A DNA stretch of 21,303 nt from Coemansia sp. RSA 922 (taxonomy: Eukaryota; Kickxellomycota; Kickxellomycetes; Kickxellales; Kickxellaceae): positions 1 through 21,303 of the forward strand of contig JANBQS010000315.1 in assembly GCA_027577415.1 (NCBI GenBank), written 5' to 3'. Position 1 is the first letter of the stretch. Each line of letters begins with the position of its first letter. Of this stretch, positions 7,521-16,469 are shown in pieces. Position numbers and translations under genes: made by a program. The notes below the pieces were generated by a model. That model searched no databases and was not told the DNA's origin. It saw only the letters and a list, made by a program, of their open reading frames with translations.

Positions 7521-7852
7521 TTCAGCTTTGTACCCGGCTGACCTCCCAAGCCCTACACACATTTTTTAAAATAGTAATTTCTTGGCCCTAATAAGTCAAG
7601 AGGTTAGAGGAGAGCAAGAGAAAGTGCCGACGGGTACTGAACAGTTTGATCTGCAAAAGTTACATGTAATTCTATATCTTTTGGTTTTCTACTTCTACTC
7701 AAAGGAACAAACATCCAAACACAGCTTGAACACCAACCAAGTGTAGATATTTGGTATAATGAACGTTGGAGAGTATGTCGGTTCTACTGCAAGCACTCAA
7801 TTACGTGTTTAGGAGGCTGATAAAGTTGTAGAGAAAAAAACAGGCTAACAAT
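7521..7852. other. Spacer before the recombinase-like fragment
   Basis: No convincing gene. The sequence is AT-rich with scattered stops in all frames. A 57-codon ATG-less open stretch just to the left (7347-7520) is discussed separately under findings. Part of this spacer may be decayed mobile-element sequence belonging with the fragment that starts at 7853. Confidence 0.35.
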
Positions 7853-8287
7853 ATGTGTGCCGTGTTGTCGGGTTCAGATAATACATCGGGAGAAGGTTCG
7901 GATGATGCTATAAGTCCCTCAGTGGCCAATCCAAAAGCCGCAGTTACAGTCACAACCCAGGCATCCAGACATGCAGTGCTACCAGTGGAGTTACATTGTC
8001 AAAGCGTTATTCGTGGTGGTTTCTTGCGCCAGGGCCTTTTAGAATCAGACATTACTGCATATGTTGACCAGTTCAGTAAATGTGCCAACTACTCCTAAGC
8101 CTTGATGTGGACGCTCTGGGCAGGGTGGTGTGAAGCTAGAGGTATGTATTCTCATATATCATCTGATGTGGACTTAAACACCTTTATGTCAGGAAGTAAA
8201 TGGCCAGAGGCAAAGAAGAAAGACCGAATCCCAAGTCAACTTGGTTTGGTCGATTGTCGAAGGACATCCACCACCAGAAAATCGTAG
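7853..8287 (+). pseudogene. Tyrosine-recombinase N-terminal-domain-like fragment (DIRS/Crypton type), broken
   Basis: One frame, ATG at 7853 to TAG at 8285, interrupted by a TAA at 8096-8098. Around the break the translation reads LRQGLLESDITAYVDQFSK, then after the stop MWTLWAGWCEARG and a DVDLNTFM stretch. This matches the general pattern of the core-binding (SAM-like) domain of fungal YR retroelements and Cryptons: G-h-S-x-x-x-h-x-x-Y-h-x-S-x-x-x-x-x-x-Y-x-x-x-W-x-x-W-C-x-x-R-G, followed by a helix in which xFh is common. No catalytic domain (R..HxxR..Y) follows; the frame ends about 40 residues later in unrelated-looking sequence. It therefore looks like a truncated, inactive relic. The identification rests on motif spacing by eye and is moderate. 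Confidence 0.4.
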
Positions 8288-8504
8288 GTAGCAAAAAACT
8301 CGAGATGATGCTGTATTAAATATTTATAGCAAAAAAAAACCATTTAAAACAACTATGACCTCACACTCGTAAATATAGTCCATAACTTGCTTGTTTGATA
8401 TGCAACTATGAACAATTTGGCATGCTGGGTTCTGGCATTTGCTAGTAATAAAACCGCTCATACTCTACTATCATCTATTTTATATTCCACCAACGTTAAC
8501 CAAC

Positions 8505-9467
8505 ATGACGGACATGACAGCAAAAAATAAGATTCTGGTGCTCGGACGACCCAAAGTTAACAAGGCTCAGATAGTCAACTCAATCGTTTCTCAAACGCCC
8601 ATAGACTACGCAACAGCAATAGATGACAGCGAGGACGGAGCCAAAATCGCATGGAGTCTACGCACGCGGTACTACCAAGCTCAGATTGAATTCTGGGTAG
8701 ACAACACCGAATCCCTACCGTCAAGCCAGATCGAGCATATGAAAGAATGGCTGGCAAACCCCGATCTTCATTCCGAAGAAGAATCCAGTGACATTCCAGT
8801 GGATCCGAGTATAGCCCAGCTACAAGAGCATTTGAGCGAGGTAGTTGATGCCATTATATTCGTATTTGATCCGGCAGATCCGTCGGCATTTACTGATATC
8901 CTGCCTTGGGCGAGATTTGCCAAATTTCATATACCGGGAGTTTTGCTCTGTGTTGCTGTGTCAGCGGATGGAAAACCAGTTGAAGTGAACAAGGATGAAT
9001 GGTTTGAGTGGTGCGTGGCTAATTGCTGGGAGTGGCTGGATCTGACAGACACGGACCCGGATACCGAGTACACGGTAGAGAGACTACGCGAGGCATTGGA
9101 AAGCAACGAGTGGGCCAACATGGAACAAATTAAGAAACCCCTCAACCACGATAATCCGCCTGCCGCCATTCCCGAAGTGGCAGAGCCTCCATCGATTACG
9201 ACACAGGATACAGCTACGGCAGAACCGCAGGAGCAAGCGACGAAGAGCGAGTGGGATGGCTTTGACGATGTCGCACGGACGCTTGATCCTGCTCGTGTAG
9301 AAGCCATGCACCAAGCCCTGTTTTCTGGCGAACATGAAAACGATGATATGGCAGGCGTGCTGGCTCGGATCCATTCAGTGCGCGATGAGATATCGCAAAT
9401 GGACCAAGACAAGGCCAGGACCAGAGCTGCCGAGCTAGCAATGGCAGTCGCCAAAATGTTGACATGA
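8505..9467 (+). CDS. Alpha/gamma-adaptin-binding protein p34-like (AAGAB/Irc6 family)
   Basis: 320 residues, intronless, ATG at 8505 (MTDMTAKNKILVLGRPKVNK). Residues about 9-25 form a degenerate P-loop (ILVLGRPKVNKAQIV) at the start of a Rab-like pseudoGTPase fold. WVDN, then DAIIFVFDP and LLCVAVSA are the later strands of that fold. After an acidic linker, the last 70 residues contain EWDGFDDV, then a helical region ending MDQDKARTRAAELAMAVAKML, the hallmark AAGAB C-terminal dimerisation helix (family LP.E.R...AE.VA.AF). In animals the protein chaperones AP-1 and AP-2 adaptor assembly; fungal Irc6 is linked to clathrin adaptors. Upstream in-frame codons lack an ATG. Composition returns to balanced here, marking the right edge of the AT-rich island. 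It converges with the AMPK beta gene. Confidence 0.85.
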   Translation: MTDMTAKNKILVLGRPKVNKAQIVNSIVSQTPIDYATAIDDSEDGAKIAWSLRTRYYQAQIEFWVDNTESLPSSQIEHMKEWLANPDLHSEEESSDIPVDPSIAQLQEHLSEVVDAIIFVFDPADPSAFTDILPWARFAKFHIPGVLLCVAVSADGKPVEVNKDEWFEWCVANCWEWLDLTDTDPDTEYTVERLREALESNEWANMEQIKKPLNHDNPPAAIPEVAEPPSITTQDTATAEPQEQATKSEWDGFDDVARTLDPARVEAMHQALFSGEHENDDMAGVLARIHSVRDEISQMDQDKARTRAAELAMAVAKMLT

Positions 9468-9610
9468 CCATATAAAAATAATATTTTTTTTATATATTTG
9501 CAAAAACAAAAGATTATTAAAGGCGGTGGCCAGGAAACTAGAACATTATCGCCTTTAGCTTTCATTTTTTAAAAGTCATATTCAAAGCAACATACACGAT
9601 ATAAAGTAAT

Positions 9611-10858
9611 TTAATTTAGCGGCGTTACAGGCTTGTAGTAGACTGTCGTCATGTACTTGCCACGGTAGCGCGAGGTGCTTGAGACAGCCATCACGTTATC
9701 TTTAATTGAGCACGCGTACAGGTGGTTGAGCACAACGTGATTGGGCACCGGGAGGATGCTCGGGTCGTCGCGGCGAATCTCCGAGCTATTGAGCAAGACC
9801 TGGTTCAAATGAGGAGGCAGCAATGGCGGCTCATTACGCCGGCTGCTTGAAGCCTCTCTAGCCAGTTTCGCCAAGTCAGGTATAGCCGTTCCGTACTCGC
9901 CAGGCGGCGAGTTTGACATCGTGGCAGCATCCAAGCCCTCGACATTATCCTCCTTCTCCTGGTCCTGCTCCTCAACGACATCCTCGACCTTGAAGTAGTT
10001 GACCAAGTTGCCGTCATCGTCAGGAGCAATGATAAAGCGGTTAGAGCAGCGCCATTTGCCGTCAACAATAAACTTCAGACAATGCGTGCCTACAGGAAGG
10101 TCAACGACCACGCCAAACATACCGTCGTTCTCGTGCAATCTGATCTTGTACTGCCAGTCAATAAACGAGCCCGAGATATACACAGTGTCGCCTTGCTCAG
10201 TCCAGCGGATTAGTGTAGGCACGACCTTTGGCGCCTCGGTAGTGTCGTCGCCAGGAGAAAACGTGTTGGCCAGACCGCTAGTCCGCCGCCCATGGAAGCC
10301 CGCACGGCCGCCCCCAGCGGTGCCCTCTACAATGCTGCGAATCCGGTCGTCAGAGATACCGGTGAGCGGGGACCGTCCACCCGCGCCAGGCCCAATCTTG
10401 CGAGCAGCCATCATTTGCGCCAGCCCACCCTGGTTAGGCAAAGTCTGTGGGATAGACTCGGGCACCGCCATATGCGCTGCACCTGGCCCGCCCTGGAATC
10501 TGCTAGCAGCAATGTTTCCGTACCCATGTACTAGGCTAGAGTCTGGCAAGGGAGAGCCAACTACAGGAGAGAGCATGTCGACGGGACCAACGCCTGGCGG
10601 GTGCCGGTTGTTGTTTCTCGGCTGCTGCTGTGCGCCACCAATGCCGCCGTTGGTGTCCATGGGGACTTGAACGGCAGGAGCAGGAGCAGCAGCTGATGCG
10701 GGCTTGGAGCGACGCGAAAGACGGTGCGAAATTCCACCACTGTGGCTGGGTGGTTGTGAGGTAGCCGAGGCGCCGTCGCTTGCGGTAGTTGCGCCTCCGT
10801 GGTGCCCGGAATGCCGGCGATTGCCGCCATCGCCATCGGCAGACTGTGTGTTGCCCAT
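9611..10858 (-). CDS. SNF1/AMPK beta subunit (Gal83/Sip-type)
   Basis: 415 residues, single exon, start MGNTQSAD with Gly2, a likely N-myristoylation site as in mammalian AMPK beta and Sip2. Residues about 8-210 are a low-complexity Gly/Ser/Pro/Gln-rich linker, much longer than in animal beta subunits. A CBM48 glycogen-binding-like domain covers about 211-292 (TLIRW, VYISGSFIDW, DLPVGTHCLKFIVDGKWR). An acidic stretch at 293-308 follows, then the beta-subunit C-terminal domain at about 320-412 (PPLLPPHLNQVLLN, PNHVVLNHLYACSIKDNVM, YRGKYMTTVYYKP), which binds the alpha and gamma subunits. The protein scaffolds the SNF1 kinase complex and directs its location. Domain order and length of the conserved parts are complete, so the gene appears intact. 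It faces the next gene head to head across about 275 bp. Confidence 0.95.
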   Translation of the reverse strand: MGNTQSADGDGGNRRHSGHHGGATTASDGASATSQPPSHSGGISHRLSRRSKPASAAAPAPAVQVPMDTNGGIGGAQQQPRNNNRHPPGVGPVDMLSPVVGSPLPDSSLVHGYGNIAASRFQGGPGAAHMAVPESIPQTLPNQGGLAQMMAARKIGPGAGGRSPLTGISDDRIRSIVEGTAGGGRAGFHGRRTSGLANTFSPGDDTTEAPKVVPTLIRWTEQGDTVYISGSFIDWQYKIRLHENDGMFGVVVDLPVGTHCLKFIVDGKWRCSNRFIIAPDDDGNLVNYFKVEDVVEEQDQEKEDNVEGLDAATMSNSPPGEYGTAIPDLAKLAREASSSRRNEPPLLPPHLNQVLLNSSEIRRDDPSILPVPNHVVLNHLYACSIKDNVMAVSSTSRYRGKYMTTVYYKPVTPLN

Positions 10859-11133
10859 TGCTAATAGAGGCTGTCACAGTGTAAATATAAAAGAAAAGGG
10901 TGATTTAGAAGAGTCGAAAAATGATAGTGTTAAATAAATGCACAAGACGAGAGAAGAGAAGGAAATGCATACACACCTCTGCAGGCCATTTTCCCCATTA
11001 TTCTCGAGGCGTGGCAGGCGCTGCACTCAAGAGCACGTGCAAAGGTGTGATGACAGGCACACTTTAAACTATCTCTTGGCACTCGTGCTTTCTTCTCCGC
11101 ACGTTCCAATTCTACTACTATATAATTATTATC

Positions 11134-11556
11134 ATGTTGCCATTTACAATACTCGACCTCAGCGTTATTAGTAGCAGCAGTGAGGGAACACCGCCGAGTC
11201 CGCCCGTTGAGCGGCATCCTTCAAATGACGACTGGGCCACAACTATCACAGCTATTGCAGTCATGTCGCTGCTGGCATTCATTGCGCTAGGAGTTCTAAT
11301 AAAGAAAAGCTTCCAGCTCGTTCCCACCGGCGTCTTGGCTTTGCGTACCCTGGTCAGCGATCGCCCTGCGGGGTATCACCAGCTGGATCCCAACGATTCT
11401 GACGAGGAGAGCGTTGTACCAGGACACGAAGAGAGTTCAGCAACTGGCGCAGATCATAGGCGCTTGGAGATACTGAGAGATGACGACCCTGAAGAGGTGG
11501 ATAATAATGGCGGCGGCGATGACGCTCGCATTCTACATATCCGCGCAGAAGACTAA
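11134..11556 (+). CDS. Orphan single-pass membrane protein
   Basis: 140 residues, ATG at 11134. A short Ser/Pro-rich N-terminus precedes one hydrophobic helix at about 37-56 (TITAIAVMSLLAFIALGVLI) followed by KK, giving a predicted N-out/C-in topology. A conserved-looking juxtamembrane segment (SFQLVPTGVLALRTL) is followed by an acidic tail of about 65 residues with DSDEES and DDDPEEVDN. I recognise no named domain. The plus-strand TATATAATTATT about 15 bp before the ATG is promoter-like but unusually close. The frame is well separated from neighbours on both sides and has good codon character, which supports a real gene; function is unknown. Confidence 0.6.
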   Translation: MLPFTILDLSVISSSSEGTPPSPPVERHPSNDDWATTITAIAVMSLLAFIALGVLIKKSFQLVPTGVLALRTLVSDRPAGYHQLDPNDSDEESVVPGHEESSATGADHRRLEILRDDDPEEVDNNGGGDDARILHIRAED

Positions 11557-11644
11557 CAGCTCTCAAATGTATAATAGTTACTAATAGATGTTCATTCAGT
11601 GCGCACGAAGAAAAAAAGATATGAGAGAAAAAAAATGAAGCAGC

Positions 11645-13390
11645 TTAGTCCAAGCGGACGTAGTTGGAGGGGAAGTTTCCCGTCCTTCCCTTGCAAGTAC
11701 CCTTCCACCAGTCGTTCGAGCTCTCAGTCTTTTCGGTAACGGTAATGAGGTCTCCCTTGTTAAAGGGCAGATCGCCTTCCTGGTCACCAGCAAAGTCATA
11801 CAGTGCCACTGCCCGCGGGTTGGCTGGAGCAGGAGCTGGAGGTGGTGGTGGAGGAGGTCTCTTCTTAGTGTCACCAGCGGGCGGGGTGTAATAGTTGCTG
11901 CCGCTTTCATCGTTAGCCTTGTAGCCTGCTGCCGCCGCTCCATATGGTGGGGCTGCGCCGAATGTTGACGTGTCAGCTCCATACGCAGACGGTGCACTGC
12001 TGAGCGCTGATGGCGTTTCTAGATTCCGATCCTTGCCATTACCCGCAGCACCAGCGTACGCACCGTAGCCGCTAGATGTACCAGCATTTGCTCCGTACCC
12101 GCTTGTGCCAGCATTAGCTCCATACCCACTTGTTCCGGCATTTGCTCCATAGCCACTGGACGTACCAGCATTCGCTCCGTATCCAGTAGATGCAGCGTTT
12201 GCTCCATACCCGCTTGTGCTGGCACTCGCTCCATATCCAGGCGCGGCACCATATCCAGCAGCAGCAGCACCAGTAGTGTGTCCAGTCTGCGAGATACTAC
12301 TATTGAGGTACGATGACGAGGCAGCAAGTGGAGCAGGGCTAGACACACCAGGAGTGCTGGCCATAGTGTTTGTGCCATACCCAGGCGTGCCACTGCCAGA
12401 CCCCGGAGTTCCGTACGTAGAAGGGTTGCTCAGCGGCGTAGCCCTGAGATCCAGCGCGCGGTACAAAACGTCAGCCTGTGGAGGCGGGTTAATAACGCCA
12501 CTGAGAAGCTCCTGGGCACGAACAGGACGACCATACAGCTTTGCATTGGCATCCTTGCGCTCGGCGATAAGCGAGCCCTCAAGCGAGACACCAGCGAATA
12601 GTCCCTTGGACTTGCTGTACGACAGCACTGGCGCGAGATTGATTATCGCACCCGACGCCTCGGCACTCCGTCCAAATGGCCCAGCAGCGACTGTGACGTT
12701 AGTTCCAAGTGTGACGTTGCCACCATGCGTAAATGCCTTCACGGCCGAGTCTGTAGTCAGGACCATGACAAAATCGGTTATCTCAGCACCGATCTGACCA
12801 CCTACACCGGCACCAGCCGTAGCAATTGCCGAGGGCGCTGACCATCTTCCGTCTGGCAAGCTACAGCAGTGACAATTGATATAGTCATACAACAAAAAAG
12901 AGCAGCAAAGGCATATATGAATTAGGGATTGTCGATGCTAGTAAATAGTAGCAAAAAAAGAGCAGACATGACGGTAGATCATCGTCAGGGGCACATATAT
13001 AGCGGATTTCGCCACTAGCAAGTGAAACGCCAAGGGGAAAAAAAGTGCAGTAGGCATTTAAAACAAAAGAGGCTTCTTCAAGAAGGGAGAGAAAAGCTCG
13101 GATGCACTTGCGTGCCCTTGCGTCATTGGAAGCACACATGCGTAAAGAAAGCTGGCCAAGAGACATTGAGAAACTTACCGTGCAACAACAAGACCAGAGC
13201 CAACACGGCCAGACCAGATAAAGCCAGCCTTGAGTACAGACAGAAAGGCCACACCCTTGGCGCGCGCGAGGATACTGGGCGGGATATACTTGTCAGTCCC
13301 TAGACCACCAGGGCTGACAAACGAGTTTAGTATCTTGGCAGCCTTGACACACTCCTTGTCCAGCGACTGTGGCAGCGGCGTTCTCGACAT
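11645..13390 (-). CDS. SYLF-SH3 protein, YSC84/LSB3 family, two exons
   Basis: Exon 1 is 13179-13390 (ATG at 13390), exon 2 is 11645-12860; the 318-nt intron is GTAAGT..TAG, phase 2, and splits the Arg codon in VVAR-LPDG. Product 475 residues. Residues 1-~205 are the SYLF (DUF500) domain: CVKAAKILNSF, IPPSILARAKGVAFLSVLKAGF, GSGLVVARLPDGRWSAPSAI, GGQIGAEITDFV. A Gly/Tyr/Ala-rich repeat linker and a PPPPPPP run follow, then an SH3 domain at about 419-475 (AVALYDFAGDQEGDLPF, DWWKG, GNFPSNYVRL) with the canonical ALYDF and PSNY motifs. Family members bind phosphoinositides and Las17/WASP-type actin regulators at endocytic patches. The order is the usual one; the long GYGANAGTS-type repeat is lineage-specific. 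Confidence 0.93.
12035..12256 (-). repeat. In-frame tandem repeat in the SYLF-SH3 gene
   Basis: About eight to nine copies of a unit encoding GYGANAGTS, with variants (GYGASASTS, GYGANAAST, GYGAYAGAA). Units of 27 or 30 nt (with or without an extra Ser) preserve the reading frame. The most regular copies lie in the middle. Such tracts commonly vary in copy number between strains. Confidence 0.85.
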
Positions 13391-13879
13391 ACTCTTGCTA
13401 GAATTGACAATAGATAAAAGAAAATTGGAAATGTGTGAATAGTAGTTGCACCAGAAGCAAGGCCTCAAGAGCTCGAATGCAAAACAAGCTAAAAAAAAAA
13501 TACTTTTGTACAGAAGAGAAAGTAAAGAAAAAAAGCTGAGCGGAAAAAAAAGAGGACGTGAAAAAGGTGCTTTTACAGGGGTCGTCATTTCGCAGCTGTC
13601 CCCTCTTCCTATCTTTGTAGGTCTTGGCTTTCATTCATTTTTTTCAGGCTCATGAGATCCCCCGGTTGCTGAGCTTGCTGCGGCGGATAACTGTGAAGGG
13701 CCAAGACCCGAGAAAGCGGGATCCACCAGCACTGAAACACACCAGGCATATTTGACTGGCTAGTTCGAGGTTTGGGGGGGGGGACGAGTAGATGCGGGGA
13801 AAAGAAGGTTCGGTTGTGACCAGTCTGACATCAAAAAGTGCTTGGCATACTTGCTTGGCCTTTTTGGCAAAGGCCCTCT
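13391..13879. other. Promoter region of the SYLF-SH3 gene and 3' flank of the PB1-like gene
   Basis: About 490 bp between two tandem minus-strand genes. It contains several A-runs (13489-13560) that read as T-runs on the minus strand, a common yeast/fungal promoter feature, and a 10-base G-run at 13774-13783. I see no coding frame with domain support. Confidence 0.5.
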
Positions 13880-15175
13880 TTATGTCGAGCACGCGCGGCC
13901 GCTTATCGCCGGCTGCAATGGTGTCGGGTCAACGGGCCTGCATCCAGTGACAGCCAGGCGGTCAGTGATCTCAACAGGGTCGATCAAGTGCAGCGTAAGC
14001 TTGACTACCGTCTTGTATCCAGCCGCCGTAGCATCAGCAGCAACTCCAGGCTGGTTAGCTCTCGCAGCCGACGCGGCATCCATGACGCAGCGCCAAGTCT
14101 GGTTGTCAGCCACCACGACCATACTGCCGTCAGGCTTGCGCACAGCCAGCTTGCGGCGCTTAGAGTGTACAAACGGCACCCCGCCTTGGAACAGCTTTGT
14201 CAGAATACGCTCACGAGCACGGGCAAACACCACGGAGCGCACCATCGGCACAATGGCAATGTTGGCAGCATCCATGATGACCTTGACGTGCACCATCGAG
14301 TTCCCAATTAGAGGCGATATAGTGGCGTTGGCCATGCCCACACTGAACGTCGACGCCGACAGTGCCTCGCCGAAATCGCTAACCGGCGGTAGACTCGTGG
14401 CTGTGAGCTGTGGCGACGTAGCTTGACTGCTGCTCGGTGTGTCTGCGGGCGTCTGCGGGCTGGACCGCGTGCTAGCTACCGACGAGCCTGCTTGGCTGCG
14501 TGATCGATCTTCGCTGAGGTTACTACGAGTGCTAACGTTGCCACTACCGCCATCCACCCTACGTCGACTATTGGAGTCTGTGCGGCGCACGATACTAGTC
14601 GACCGACGCAGTAAAGTCGATAGAGATCGCTTGAGCATTGTGACCGACGACCCGCCATCCTCGCCCAAGCTGTCAGCAGCAATATTGGGCGTCAGCAGCC
14701 CGGTGGTGGTTGGCGACAAGGCCGGCGATGCCGATGCCGACGTTGTTGCTGATGCTGACTCTGAAGAGCGTCGCGTACTACCTGGCCAGCCCAGCTTGCT
14801 CTCGCGCCGTGGTGGGGCTATCCGCGTAGACGGCTGGCGCTGCAGCTCTGGGGCTCGGGGCTCAGCGGTTTGCATAAAGTAGGGCATAAATGCATTCGGA
14901 TCGCTCTCGTTGGCTTCTGCTGGCGTCGGGAACTTTGGACTGAGCAGACCGTTGGCACCAAGCTCAACAGGCGACGTCGCGCACCATGATAGTAAGGGGG
15001 CTTCTTCGGGCGTGGGCAGCTGGATCTGTAAGCCGTGCGCCTTGGCTACGCTGGTATCTAGTGGCGTTAATTGTTTGTTGGGACCGCGGGCGGGAGATAC
15101 CGCTGATCTAGATACTGAGGCTTGCATATTGCCTGATGCCGATATAGCGTTATTGCTACTGCGGATATCTTCCAT
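13880..15175 (-). CDS. Ser-rich protein with C-terminal PB1-like domain
   Basis: 431 residues, single exon, ATG at 15175 (MEDIRSSNNAISASG). Residues 1-~290 are Ser/Thr/Pro/Ala-rich with many SP/TP sites (LPTPEEAP, KFPTPAEA, SPQTPADTP), plus a short basic segment at about 181-207 (LKRSLSTLLRRSTSIVRR). Residues about 293-398 look folded: HVKVIMDAANIAIVP, ARERILTKLF, RRKLAVRKPDGSMVVVADNQT, WRCVMDA, KLTLHLID. That strand, helix, strand-turn-strand and final strand order, with a D-G turn, resembles PB1 domains of Bem1/Cdc24-type polarity proteins. I assign it by pattern only; Bem1's SH3 and PX domains are absent, so this is not Bem1 itself. The SP/TP density suggests regulation by proline-directed kinases (inference). 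Confidence 0.65.
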   Translation of the reverse strand: MEDIRSSNNAISASGNMQASVSRSAVSPARGPNKQLTPLDTSVAKAHGLQIQLPTPEEAPLLSWCATSPVELGANGLLSPKFPTPAEANESDPNAFMPYFMQTAEPRAPELQRQPSTRIAPPRRESKLGWPGSTRRSSESASATTSASASPALSPTTTGLLTPNIAADSLGEDGGSSVTMLKRSLSTLLRRSTSIVRRTDSNSRRRVDGGSGNVSTRSNLSEDRSRSQAGSSVASTRSSPQTPADTPSSSQATSPQLTATSLPPVSDFGEALSASTFSVGMANATISPLIGNSMVHVKVIMDAANIAIVPMVRSVVFARARERILTKLFQGGVPFVHSKRRKLAVRKPDGSMVVVADNQTWRCVMDAASAARANQPGVAADATAAGYKTVVKLTLHLIDPVEITDRLAVTGCRPVDPTPLQPAISGRACST

Positions 15176-16469
15176 GGCTCTGTACTATCAAAACAAGGGC
15201 TGAAAAGAAGCTATAGAGCGAAGGGTATGACGAAATTAAAAGTGAAGAGGGAGGGTAAAAAAAAATCTAGCAATCCTGAAGTTCACAGGCAGGACAGGAT
15301 CCGGCTTTTTATAACAGAGCTCCCCGCAGGCTCAGACTTGGGGACAGGGAGTGCAGATTCCGAAGGCAAGCTTGCGTGTGTACTCCCCTCTCCCCCTCTT
15401 TTTTTCCCGGTGCTTGTTGGTCGGGGGGCCAGCTGCCATTCACAAGGGCCGGAGAGCGTGCCTCCATTACAATTGGCTCACCCGCCCTTCTCTCCCCAAA
15501 TGTAACATTCACTATCCTTGGCCGAAGGTTAAGAACTCCGAGCCTTTTGATTCGTTGCTTGCCTGAGTGAGAGGCTCCGTAGGGTGGCTACTCAACCGCC
15601 CCACTGTAACCCAGTACAAATAGCCGCTGTAAGGATCTTGCACATCTTTTTTCTGATGCAGGAATCGCTTCGTATCTGTAGATCGCGTCCCGGTTTCCAT
15701 GATGATTACCATCAATATATCCTGGAGAATGAAGAGCCCAGCGGATCACAAAGTGCCGTGTTCATGTCTCAGAGTTCATGTGCTCGTCTCATGAGAAGCT
15801 TATACCTGCTTTATATATTATACCATATAGATCACGCCCTGTATTTGCTGCTGCAGCACTGAGCAGCCGGGGTATGTCAAAATGGCACGTAATTTCCTCC
15901 TGAAAAAGTCCTATATTAATATGCCCGCATGACACCGCATTAACAACCGACAGACACTCTACTCGCAAGCAGTCATAATGAAATATGAATCAGAATGGCC
16001 TCTATATTTATCTTGGAGGCAAATGACAAAGGTCTAATGATATAGTGCAGCCATGAACCTAACTAAACCAAGGCACTCAGTATCTCGAACAATTGAACTC
16101 TGTCCTATCGATAAAGCGCAGTCAATTAGCAACTCCATTTGTGCGCACAAAAGCAGTAGGTATAGCCACAGATACGAACTATTGTCTTTCGTTGTACGTT
16201 CAAGTCAAGCGCTCATCTGATGTAGTCCGACAGTTTACAATACCGCCTGTCGTAGTGGCTGGAAAAGGGGGGAGAGAGTGTTCAATGCGCATTTGTCCCT
16301 GAGCTCCATTTCTGCCAAAGACGGCTGTCACATGCTACATGCCAGATTGCAGTTAGCTGTTCCGGGTTAGGCACTCTCACAATCGTTTCTTTTCTTATCG
16401 CTTCGACTTAAATTGCGAATATAATTTGTCTTTCATTTCTCGCTTATCATTTACCTCTAATAATTACTA
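15176..16469. other. 1.3-kb divergent intergenic region
   Basis: Separates the PB1-like gene (-) from PEX3 (+). Near the PB1-like side is a C/T-rich tract (15383-15410) and an ATTGG (inverted CCAAT) at about 15474. Several short frames exist but lack ATG starts, domain matches or coding character. I see no tRNA-like or other RNA structure. Near PEX3 a CT-rich stretch (16385-16460) precedes the ATG, as is common at fungal transcription starts. It could hold a noncoding transcript that I cannot see. Confidence 0.45.

Noticed and set aside
8439..8504. N-terminal extension of the AAGAB-like protein
   Set aside because: The extension begins at TTG, not ATG; the P-loop-like start of the family lies just after the ATG at 8505.
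13838..14426. Overlapping plus-strand frames antisense to the PB1-like gene
   Set aside because: They are shadows of the GC-rich minus-strand gene, overlap each other in different frames and show no domain.
15584..15862. 92-codon plus-strand frame in the 1.3-kb intergenic region
   Set aside because: It starts at GTG, has no recognisable motif and no coding bias.
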